Source: JAAYJS01 sp964346185
GTDB taxonomy: Bacteria; Bacillota; Clostridia; Eubacteriales; Eubacteriaceae
Length of the DNA: 64,000 bases
Assembly: GCA_964346185.1 (NCBI GenBank)
Contig: CAYFTR010000001.1
Coordinates: 1 to 64,000 of the forward strand
Reading direction: 5' to 3'
Shown: positions 23,822 to 31,048 of the stretch, piece after piece
Numbering within the stretch: position 1 is the first letter of the stretch
Layout: every line of letters begins with the position of its first letter
Notes under the pieces: generated by a model
Database searches by the model: none
The model's input: only the letters and a program-made list of their open reading frames with translations
Told to the model about the DNA's origin: nothing
Translations under genes and position numbers: made by a program

Positions 23822-25201
23822 CTAATCTATATATGTTTCAGGTAAAGATCTTTCAATGATCCGTTTTTGTTGTAGTGTCAACTCCGGTTCTTTGTAATTT
23901 TCAAGCCGTTCTTTGATTATTGCGTTTGTTTTTTCGAAAACCGAGTCCATATTACCGTCTTCAGCATGATAAGGGTATGGCTTATACTGTTTTCGGATTA
24001 ATTTTAAGTTGCGTATATTGATGTAGTTACCGTCACAACCCGTTTTTTTAATTTCTTCGGGCATTAAGCTCACATCATTAATTTCTAATCCTTTTAAGTA
24101 TTTTTCTACTAATAAAAAAAGGTATTCATCTAAAATATACTTATTATAATTAAAAGTATTCATACCGTTGTCGGTTCCAAAAGTATGCATAATACAATCT
24201 ACTCCAGAAAATACACAGGAAAATAAATTCATAAAGCTTTCAAAACCGCTCTGATAATCCAAAGTAGACGAGTCTGTAAAATTACCGCCCGCTCTGCTTG
24301 GAATACCGTAATAACGTCCCATTTCCGCCGCCATCATGGTAAAAAGTGCGGTTGTTGCTTCTCCCATAGCTATACTTGCCGTATACGGATCGGTACCGAA
24401 AAGCGGGATCCCGTAAATAATCGGCAAACCCGGACGAACAATTTGAGACAATACCACCCCCGCCAAAACTGCCGCATTGTTCATCAAATAGTTGGATGCA
24501 GGCATAGGCGGTGCGGTTAAACCGCTTAAACCGCTACCACAGGCAATCATAATCGGTTGGTTCTCCACTCCGTGAGCAATAATAACATCTCCCGTACCTT
24601 CTCCCATAATCAGCGGCGAAGACAGGTTAACATTTCCGATTAAAAGATAATGATCTTTATCATCATAAAATTTTTTAACCAAATCGATACTCCATTTAGC
24701 CGTTTCGAAATTATGGGTAATGGAATAAGTCGGTTTATCGGAATACTTGAGTGTCATCAGCATTTTATACCTGTCACGGTAGTCTATCGGAATATCTGAC
24801 GGCTCCAAACTATAAGGGCATGACAAATCCGACAGATCGTTCATATGGTTGAGCTTGGATACTTCTATAAAGTTTTGTCTTTTTGCCAAGCCCGTATGGC
24901 GGTTTCGGTTGACATAAACCGCACCGTAAATCGGTAATTTACAGAGTGTTCCCTCACCGACTGTGACTTTTTTTGCCGGTGTTTGAAGAGAAAAGCAGTT
25001 CGGCACCGTTTTCAAAGCTTCTGCAACCATTTTTTCAGATATAAATATAGTTTGTCCAACTACTTTTGCCCCTCTGTTAACCAAAAGGTTTCGTGCTTTG
25101 GATGAGTGAACTTTAATACCTGTATTTTTAAGAATATCCAAAGAGTACTCATGGATTTGAGAACATTCGGCCTTGTCGGAAAATGAGTATCGTAACTTCA
25201 T
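23822..25201 (-). CDS. MttB-family methyltransferase 2 (non-pyrrolysine)
   Basis: A 459-residue MttB-superfamily protein without in-frame amber codon. It is clearly a diverged paralogue of MttB-1: SLDILKNTGIKVHSSKAR at the N-terminus, MACGSG/IACGSGLSGLTAPPMP, GLPIIYGIPLFGTDP, and a C-terminal RSLPETYID. ATG 25201 has AAAGGAAACG in front; an in-frame TTG at 25237 has no ribosome binding site. It heads a unit with corrinoid protein 2 and two GntR genes and is preceded by an ACATGT palindrome. The low similarity between the two MttB proteins, apart from shared motifs, suggests different substrates. Exact substrate unknown; a quaternary amine is likely from the family. Confidence 0.88.
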   Translation of the reverse strand: MKLRYSFSDKAECSQIHEYSLDILKNTGIKVHSSKARNLLVNRGAKVVGQTIFISEKMVAEALKTVPNCFSLQTPAKKVTVGEGTLCKLPIYGAVYVNRNRHTGLAKRQNFIEVSKLNHMNDLSDLSCPYSLEPSDIPIDYRDRYKMLMTLKYSDKPTYSITHNFETAKWSIDLVKKFYDDKDHYLLIGNVNLSSPLIMGEGTGDVIIAHGVENQPIMIACGSGLSGLTAPPMPASNYLMNNAAVLAGVVLSQIVRPGLPIIYGIPLFGTDPYTASIAMGEATTALFTMMAAEMGRYYGIPSRAGGNFTDSSTLDYQSGFESFMNLFSCVFSGVDCIMHTFGTDNGMNTFNYNKYILDEYLFLLVEKYLKGLEINDVSLMPEEIKKTGCDGNYINIRNLKLIRKQYKPYPYHAEDGNMDSVFEKTNAIIKERLENYKEPELTLQQKRIIERSLPETYID

Positions 25202-25241
25202 TCGTTTCCTTTCTTTTCTTATACCTATAAACGACAAACGA

Positions 25242-25277
25242 CGACATGTCGATGCTTTACTTCTTTATAGTATTATA
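25242..25277 (-). promoter_or_regulatory. ACATGT palindrome and -10 elements upstream of MttB-2
   Basis: CGACATGTCG at 25242-25251 is a perfect 10-nt palindrome about 40 nt before the MttB-2 start. On the minus strand TATAAA (25269-25264) and TATAAT (25277-25272) lie upstream; the first is 14 nt from the ACATGT core, the spacing seen at the other sites. A clear -35 is lacking. Flanks differ from the AAAnACATGTnTTT form of the MttB-1/BCCT sites. Confidence 0.45.
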
Positions 25278-25453
25278 GCAGAGCGTTCATTCATTTACCA
25301 TGAAACTGTTTTTTGATATACGCTGATTTCTACACTTCATATTCACTTCTTAATAAAATTGTAATTTTATTTTTCGTTATTTGTCAATCTTTTAAATATT
25401 GCATTTTTACCTGTTTTGTGTTAATCTAAATGTCAAATCGGAAGGAGCACGCA

Positions 25454-26101
25454 ATGTATAAAAAGGGTATTCAAACTCGAAATCTCATCTATCAATCCGC
25501 CAAAAAGATATTTTATGAGAACGGCTATAAAAAAGCACGTATACAAGACATCACAGATATGGCAGGAGTGCCCATCGGCTTGTTTACTTACTACTTTAAA
25601 AGTAAAGACGGTATTGTTCAACATTTTTTTTCGGAGTTTTTAACACAAATTTCTTTACATGTCAACGAATCCGTTGATATCGGAACCGAACACTCCATCA
25701 AGCGACATGCATTGGTTTCCTGTATCTTTTTTGATATTATTTTTGAGGATCAAAACAATCGTCGTTTTTTTTATGAAACCATTCAAAAAAAATCAAATTA
25801 CAGAATTCTAAGTAAAACGGTCAACAAAGTGTATCAACACTATCTCGATGATTTTAATATTGAAATTTCCGATCGGGAGTTTGACGATCTTTTAAGGATT
25901 GACTTCGGTGCCCGTCGCGAATTCTTTTTATACTACATGGAGGAGGGAAAACAACGGTCTATCGGCGAAATTGTCCATTTGATTAACGGCATTTTCCCGC
26001 GACTCATTCGCATCGATCAAGCCGTTATCGATAAAGAATTAAAAGAAGGCATTGCCTTAATGGATTCGGTCGATTATCAAAATATCTGCTTACTGCAATA
26101 A
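25454..26101 (+). CDS. TetR/AcrR-family transcriptional regulator
   Basis: A 215-residue TetR-type regulator. The N-terminal ~50 residues hold the helix-turn-helix (KIFYENGYKKARIQDITDMAGVPIGLFTYYFKSKDGIVQHFF), and the remainder is an all-helical effector domain without a recognisable subfamily. ATG 25454 follows GGAAGGAG; an in-frame ATG at 25430 has no such site. It is divergent from MttB-2 across a 250-nt gap and marks the end of the one-carbon island, so it may regulate MttB-2 or itself. It is followed by a terminator. Confidence 0.86.
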   Translation: MYKKGIQTRNLIYQSAKKIFYENGYKKARIQDITDMAGVPIGLFTYYFKSKDGIVQHFFSEFLTQISLHVNESVDIGTEHSIKRHALVSCIFFDIIFEDQNNRRFFYETIQKKSNYRILSKTVNKVYQHYLDDFNIEISDREFDDLLRIDFGARREFFLYYMEEGKQRSIGEIVHLINGIFPRLIRIDQAVIDKELKEGIALMDSVDYQNICLLQ

Positions 26102-26126
26102 AAATCCTGTCGAATTATAAGAAACG

Positions 26127-26156
26127 TAGTGGAAATCATTATTTCCGCTTTTTTTA
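26127..26156 (+). terminator. Terminator after the TetR gene
   Basis: AGTGGAAAT / ATTTCCGCT hairpin followed by eight T residues, 26 nt after the stop. Confidence 0.75.
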
Positions 26157-26235
26157 TTGCTTAACGCTCATTTTTTCTTAGGCTTATTTGTGTTAAAATA
26201 AGAAACGGCAAACACTTTAATATGAAAGGAATGCT

Positions 26236-27159
26236 ATGAAAATTATCGAAATACAACCGGGCGAAGAGGGCGAACGTTTAGATCGTTATTTGTTTAAACG
26301 TCTCCCCTATGCTGGCAAAAGTCTGATACAAAAATCTCTACGCAAAAAAAATATCACCCTCAACGGTAATAAAGCATTGCCTCAAACCGCTCTGAACTCG
26401 GGGGATATAATCAGCGTTTATTTTTCCGACGAAACCTTCGATAAGTTTTCAAAAAAACCGCAGGCAAATCAAAAGCTTCCCGACACCTATTTGCCATTAT
26501 TTCAGACACCTTTGTATGAAGATTGTCAATTACTGGCTGTCAACAAGCCTGCGGGTCTCTTAAGTCAACCGGACGGTTCGTCTCAATTCGACTTGGCGAC
26601 ACTTGCAGGTTTATATTTGCCCTGGCACCCGAGCTTTACACCCGGTGTATCCAACCGTTTGGATCGCAACACTTCAGGGGTGGTATTAATACCGAAAAAC
26701 GCTGCTTTTAAACGGAAGGTCGATAACGCCCTCCGTGAACGACATTGTATTAAGGAGTACCGAGCTGTCGTTAGAGGCCGCATAAAAGAATCCCGAAACT
26801 TACAACACTATTTATTAAAAGACGAACTGACCAACAAGGTTGCCGTCTATCAACACGCGGTGCCGGGCGCACAACCCGCACGATTAAAAGTTGTTCCTAT
26901 TAATATCGGAGAGGAGGCAACCTATATATCCGTTTTCTTGGAAACCGGACGCAGTCACCAAATCCGAGCACAATTAAGTGCCGTCGGACACGGAGTATTG
27001 GGTGATAAAAAATATGGCAACGACGTAACAGACATACGCCTGCGTATCAAACACCAGCTCTTACACAGCTACCATTATGTGATACCCGATTTGAAAATCG
27101 ATATTATTGCACCTTTGCCGGAATATTTTAAGCGGTTATTGAATACATTGCACTTATAA
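26236..27159 (+). CDS. RluA-family pseudouridine synthase
   Basis: A 307-residue RNA pseudouridine synthase. Residues ~12-65 resemble the S4 RNA-binding fold (ERLDRYLFKRLP, KKNITLNG). The catalytic domain begins near residue 90 and contains the active-site motif GVSNRLDRNTSG with D143, then ETGRSHQIRAQL (~239) and a C-terminal YHYVIPDL. It belongs to the RluA/RluD group acting on rRNA or tRNA; the precise uridine cannot be told. It lies 8 nt upstream of recU and is probably co-transcribed with it and luxS. Confidence 0.9.
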   Translation: MKIIEIQPGEEGERLDRYLFKRLPYAGKSLIQKSLRKKNITLNGNKALPQTALNSGDIISVYFSDETFDKFSKKPQANQKLPDTYLPLFQTPLYEDCQLLAVNKPAGLLSQPDGSSQFDLATLAGLYLPWHPSFTPGVSNRLDRNTSGVVLIPKNAAFKRKVDNALRERHCIKEYRAVVRGRIKESRNLQHYLLKDELTNKVAVYQHAVPGAQPARLKVVPINIGEEATYISVFLETGRSHQIRAQLSAVGHGVLGDKKYGNDVTDIRLRIKHQLLHSYHYVIPDLKIDIIAPLPEYFKRLLNTLHL

Positions 27160-27167
27160 GGAGTACT

Positions 27168-27728
27168 ATGGGGTATTGGGAAAACAGAGGACTCAGAGGG
27201 TCCGCGCTGGAAGAGATGATCAATCATACCAACCGTTTTTTTAGAGAAAAAGGACTGGCCGTTGTCCAAAAAATACCCACCTCCATCACCCCGGTGGAGC
27301 TGGATCCGAAAAAAGGTACCATTAAATTAGCTTATTTTGAAGCAAAAAGCACGGTAGACTATCTGGGCAATATTCAAGGTGTACCCATTTGTTTTGATGC
27401 AAAAGAAACAGGACAAAAAAGTTTGCCTATCGCCAACATACACGAACATCAGATTGAGTTTATGACGGATTTTCATAAACAGGGCGGTCTTTCTTTTTTG
27501 ATTGTTTGGTTTAAGCATTTTAATGAGTACTATCTTTTACCCTTGGAGACATTGCAATACTTTTGGGAAGGGGCAAAAAACGGTGGTCGAAAATCTATCC
27601 CCTATCGTGCTTTCGATAAACGCTTAATCATCACTGCAGGAGATAATTATATTTTAAATTATTTAGATACCTTAAATGCTTATTTAGATTTGCAAGGAGA
27701 AAAAAATGAAAAAAATAACGAGTTTTGA
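27168..27728 (+). CDS. recU: Holliday junction resolvase RecU
   Basis: A 186-residue RecU-type resolvase, the Firmicute enzyme that cleaves Holliday junctions during recombination and chromosome segregation. Seen are the N-terminal NRGLRGSALEEMI, the nuclease core FDAKET (catalytic Asp and Glu-Thr) and the following HQIEFMTDFHKQGGLSFLIV. Slightly shorter at the N-terminus than the Bacillus protein. ATG follows AAGGAG. The gene overlaps the luxS start by 23 nt. Confidence 0.93.
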   Translation: MGYWENRGLRGSALEEMINHTNRFFREKGLAVVQKIPTSITPVELDPKKGTIKLAYFEAKSTVDYLGNIQGVPICFDAKETGQKSLPIANIHEHQIEFMTDFHKQGGLSFLIVWFKHFNEYYLLPLETLQYFWEGAKNGGRKSIPYRAFDKRLIITAGDNYILNYLDTLNAYLDLQGEKNEKNNEF

Positions 27729-28185
27729 AATCAACCATTTAGATTTATTGCCCGGCGTTTATGTTTCCCGTAAGGATCCCGTTGGCGACCAAACGGTGAC
27801 CACCCTGGATATCCGTATGAAAGCACCCAACCGCGAACCGGTTATTAATAACGGCGAATTGCACGCTATGGAGCATTTAGGTGCCACCTTTTTAAGAAAC
27901 CACCCCGCACACAGCGAAGATATTTTATACTTCGGACCTATGGGTTGTCGTACGGGCTTTTATTTGCTTTTAAAAGGTGACTGGACTTCCCGGAAAGCCT
28001 TGCCTCTTGTAAAGGAACTTTTTAAATTTATGGCCGATTTTGATGATACGGTGCCCGGTGCCTCCGCCAGAGATTGCGGCAATTATTTGGATATGAACCT
28101 ACCCATGGCACGTTACGAAGCACAAAAGTTTTATACGGAAACATTAACAAATATTCAGGACAACTGCTTGGTTTATCCGGAATAA
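27706..28185 (+). CDS. luxS: S-ribosylhomocysteine lyase (AI-2 synthase)
   Basis: LuxS (159 aa) splits S-ribosylhomocysteine to homocysteine and DPD, the precursor of the AI-2 signal. The iron/zinc ligands are H53 and H57 (HAMEH) and C124 (RDCGNY); catalytic E56 and C81 (GCRTGF) are present. Length is normal. The start lies within the end of recU, with AAGGAG directly before the ATG. It recycles the S-adenosylhomocysteine made in methyl transfer reactions, linking to the SAM-riboswitch-controlled metK in the same window. A strong terminator follows. Confidence 0.97.
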   Translation: MKKITSFEINHLDLLPGVYVSRKDPVGDQTVTTLDIRMKAPNREPVINNGELHAMEHLGATFLRNHPAHSEDILYFGPMGCRTGFYLLLKGDWTSRKALPLVKELFKFMADFDDTVPGASARDCGNYLDMNLPMARYEAQKFYTETLTNIQDNCLVYPE

Positions 28186-28187
28186 GC

Positions 28188-28236
28188 AAAAAAACGGCTT
28201 TTACGTTTATTTAAATAAACGTAAAAGCCGTTTTTA
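28188..28236. terminator. Bidirectional terminator between luxS and the Rrf2 gene
   Basis: AAAAACGGCTTTTACGTTTA paired with its exact complement, with T runs on both strands, between convergent genes. Confidence 0.9.
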
Positions 28237-28713
28237 TTAAAAGCTAATTGCTTGTGAGCCAGCCATCGGATTGTCTCCGCTTTTAGAATTCGGATCTTCC
28301 GCATTTTCAATAAGGTCTGCAATTGTCGTTTCAGTTAAATAGGTGTCGATATTTTTTTGCAAACTCTTATAATAGCCGTGCACGGGACATCCCTTGGCAG
28401 TACCGTTCCAGGAGCAAAAATGGTCATCTTCCAAACAGCGGTTGATGCGCATGTTTTTTTCAAAAAGTTCCATTATATCTATCATGGAAATATCTTCAGG
28501 AGACTTTGCCAATTTGTAGCCACCGCCACGCCCTTGGGAGGAATCTACCAATTTGGCAATCCTTAACCGTCTTAAAATTTGCTGCACATAATTATGGGGA
28601 ATACACATCGCTTCACTAATTTCGAGCGCATTGCTACTGCTATCTTTTTTAGCTAAATAGAGTATGCAACGTATCGCATAGTCAGTCGTAATTTGTAATT
28701 GCAAGTCTGTCAC
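28237..28713 (-). CDS. Rrf2-family (IscR/NsrR-like) transcriptional regulator
   Basis: A 158-residue Rrf2 protein. The winged helix lies in residues ~1-80 (DYAIRCILYLA, HNYVQQILRRL, GRGGGYKLA). Three cysteines C93, C100 and C109 follow in the loop that in IscR, NsrR and RsrR carries an Fe-S cluster, so it is probably a cluster-containing sensor of iron-sulfur status, redox state or nitric oxide. It is monocistronic, facing luxS. No isc/suf genes are near, which would have narrowed the role. Confidence 0.88.
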   Translation of the reverse strand: MTDLQLQITTDYAIRCILYLAKKDSSSNALEISEAMCIPHNYVQQILRRLRIAKLVDSSQGRGGGYKLAKSPEDISMIDIMELFEKNMRINRCLEDDHFCSWNGTAKGCPVHGYYKSLQKNIDTYLTETTIADLIENAEDPNSKSGDNPMAGSQAISF

Positions 28714-28955
28714 CTTCTCTTTAAATGAATCCGATATTTGAAATGACTAAACCTATTAAGGTTTCAATCAAATAAATCTTGCCTGTAAATACACTCAAGC
28801 TGATGATTCTTATAATTCCTAGTATATTACCCGATTAAGTATAAAAAATCAAGTCCTTGGACCTATAAAATCAAAAGAGGACTATAAAATACCCACATTT
28901 AGTTGCACCTTACAAATGTCTCGGTTCATATAAGTGAATTCCCGCGCCGATTGAT

Positions 28956-29789
28956 TTAATTATCGTGATCTCGATTTAAGGCTTTTAAGATTAAACGATC
29001 TAAAAGGCTTCTTTTTGTTTGACCCTGTTGTTCTTTTTTCTTACGCTTTCTATTGATGTTAGCAGTCATTTGGCGAGCATCTTCCAAAACAATCGGATCC
29101 TCCGACGGTAACAGAGCGTGCCATTCCCTGGTCAGTTTACCGTTGACTGTCATACCTTCGTAGGTAAAAGCCAGCACCGTCATGCCGGGTACCAACCCCT
29201 CCTTTACTTTAGCTTTGCACTCTTTCCAACGATGGTAAGTACCCATGTTAAAGGCTTCGTCCGCAGTGATTATTGTGCAATAGGGTTTATTTTTTATTCT
29301 TTTTATTTCTAATAAAGGAAACACATAAAGAAACAATGCCGACAGTACAAACATACCGATAGCAAATAAATAGAGCATCAATTTTTCACCTTTCGGCAGT
29401 ATGAAAAACAAAATTGCCAACATGGCGACTGTCATTAAAAATAAAAGCATCAGTTTTTGTTTATTGCCTTCCAAACCGTTTTTTTGCAAATGACCGACAT
29501 AGGCCTCATAACGCTCTTCGTCATAAAACCACAAAATTTTTTCTTCGTTGCTATCCAACAGACGCTTAAAATCCTGTGCTTTTTTTCCGTAATAATAAAC
29601 CATATATAAGCCGATTAACAGAAATATTCCGCCGAAATATTTGAAATAAAAGCTGTATGCGGCAAGTTGCGGCATCAACATCGGGGTTGCAAAAAATAAA
29701 GTGCCGATGATCGCCACGGCACCGCCCAGAATTGCCATGGGCAATTCCGGGTTTTTAATATTTTTTAATAAATTTTTATCCTCAACCAT
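28956..29789 (-). CDS. Uncharacterised membrane protein with four hydrophobic segments
   Basis: A 277-residue protein of no family I recognise. Hydrophobic segments lie near residues 17-38, 45-66, 112-132 and 137-158. A charged stretch between segments 2 and 3 (DFKRLLDSNEEKILWFYDEE) and a soluble C-terminal domain of ~110 residues follow, ending in a basic region (NRKRKKKEQQGQTKR). It starts one base before the thyX stop region and is likely translated from the same message as thyX. No signal peptide or catalytic motif seen. Confidence 0.75.
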   Translation of the reverse strand: MVEDKNLLKNIKNPELPMAILGGAVAIIGTLFFATPMLMPQLAAYSFYFKYFGGIFLLIGLYMVYYYGKKAQDFKRLLDSNEEKILWFYDEERYEAYVGHLQKNGLEGNKQKLMLLFLMTVAMLAILFFILPKGEKLMLYLFAIGMFVLSALFLYVFPLLEIKRIKNKPYCTIITADEAFNMGTYHRWKECKAKVKEGLVPGMTVLAFTYEGMTVNGKLTREWHALLPSEDPIVLEDARQMTANINRKRKKKEQQGQTKRSLLDRLILKALNRDHDN

Positions 29790-29790
29790 T

Positions 29791-30561
29791 TTATAAGCCT
29801 TTATAGATTTCTCTAACTTCGGTCATCATGCCGCAGGTCATGCTACCTTCAGGGCAAGGACCTTCCAAGCAACGAGGTCCGGCATGAGCAAACAACAAAG
29901 GGGCAACCTTTTTACATTGTTGCAACATGGCAACGGCACAGGCACGAATTTCCCATTGAGCTCTCATGCAACAGCGTTGGTTGAAAAAGTGCAACAGTTC
30001 ACGTACATTCATCGTGGCGACAATTTTTGTTTCGCAAGCATTGGGCAGTACAAAGCGGGCATCTTCGATACCCATTTTTTCCGCATCCATTGCCGCCTTT
30101 TTTTCAGGCACACCGTCGGCCATTAAGGTTTCTTTGTGATGTGCGATGAGTTTTTCAGCAATAGCATCGTAGGATTTTTGTGCGTTTTCCATCGCCTGAA
30201 CATAAAGCTCTTCGGCTTCGGGTATTCCTTTTATTTCGTAGGGGATAATATATTTAAATTGTCCTTCGGTCACATAACGTTGTGATTTCTGACTGTAGCT
30301 CGCCATACGATGGCGGACTAATTGGTGGGTTAAGGCTCTGCTGACACCTTCAATTGCAAAGGTAAATGAGGCATGTTCAATAGGCGATGCATGTCCCATT
30401 GCCATTAAGCCGGATAAAAATTTGTTGATTTGTTCCGGTGTCAAATTTTCCATAATTTCGTCGGCACCGGCTTTGGAATAACATAATTTTGCCGCCGCCG
30501 CCACCAGCTTTTCCGGTTCCGGTGTATGGGCAATCAGTTTAACTTTAAGTCTTGTTTCCAT
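29791..30561 (-). CDS. thyX: FAD-dependent thymidylate synthase
   Basis: ThyX (256 aa) makes dTMP from dUMP with methylene-THF and reduced flavin, releasing THF rather than dihydrofolate. The signature RHRMASYSQKSQRY starts at residue 83 and matches RHRxxSxxxxSxRY. The preferred start is ATG 30561, with AAGGAAGGA before it; an upstream ATG at 30579 carries that ribosome binding site inside its own coding part. It lies 21 nt after rnhA in an apparent leuS-rnhA-thyX-membrane protein operon. ThyX lowers the need for dihydrofolate reductase, which is not found here. Confidence 0.96.
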   Translation of the reverse strand: METRLKVKLIAHTPEPEKLVAAAAKLCYSKAGADEIMENLTPEQINKFLSGLMAMGHASPIEHASFTFAIEGVSRALTHQLVRHRMASYSQKSQRYVTEGQFKYIIPYEIKGIPEAEELYVQAMENAQKSYDAIAEKLIAHHKETLMADGVPEKKAAMDAEKMGIEDARFVLPNACETKIVATMNVRELLHFFNQRCCMRAQWEIRACAVAMLQQCKKVAPLLFAHAGPRCLEGPCPEGSMTCGMMTEVREIYKGL

Positions 30562-30582
30562 ATATGTCCTTCCTTTCAATTT

Positions 30583-31047
30583 TTATTGTTCGTTTAAATA
30601 CGCATTCATAGCTTCATTGACGAGTTCATCCGCACGGTTATTGTAATGGTTATCGGCATGACCCTTTACTTTGACAAAGGTTACCCGGTGGTTGGATACG
30701 GCTTCATCCAAACGCATCCACAGGTCTTTGTTTTTTAAGGCACCCGCTTTGCCCCTGGTCCAATTTTTTTTCTTCCAACCGTCTATCCATTTTTGGTTAA
30801 ACGCATTGACAACATAAGCGGAATCGCTGAAAATTTTTACCTCGCAGGGTTCTTTTAGCATCTCCAATCCGACAATAACCGCCGTCAGCTCCATACGATT
30901 GTTGGTGGTATCTTCGTAGGCTTTTTGATATTCTTTCTCGACATTTTTTTCGGGGTAACGCAAAATCCCGCCGATGGCTCCGAGGTTTTCCTCATCGAAT
31001 TGATTGCCTCTGCAACCGCCGTCGGTGTATAACTCCACGTACTTCAT
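30583..31047 (-). CDS. rnhA: Ribonuclease HI
   Basis: A 154-residue RNase H1 removing RNA from RNA-DNA hybrids. All four catalytic acidic residues are present: D9 (YTDGG), E53 (RMEL), D75 (SDSAY) and D140 (NNRADEL), with the basic handle region WKKKNWTRGK and the KVKGHAD histidine. The longer in-frame start at 31086 would overlap leuS; ATG 31047 sits one base after the leuS stop, indicating termination-reinitiation coupling in place of a ribosome binding site. Confidence 0.93.
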   Translation of the reverse strand: MKYVELYTDGGCRGNQFDEENLGAIGGILRYPEKNVEKEYQKAYEDTTNNRMELTAVIVGLEMLKEPCEVKIFSDSAYVVNAFNQKWIDGWKKKNWTRGKAGALKNKDLWMRLDEAVSNHRVTFVKVKGHADNHYNNRADELVNEAMNAYLNEQ

Positions 31048-31048
31048 A

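Noticed and set aside
17100..25201. Pyrrolysine (amber) codons in the MttB-family genes
   Set aside because: Both MttB frames are continuous with no internal TAG, so they belong to the non-pyrrolysine branch.
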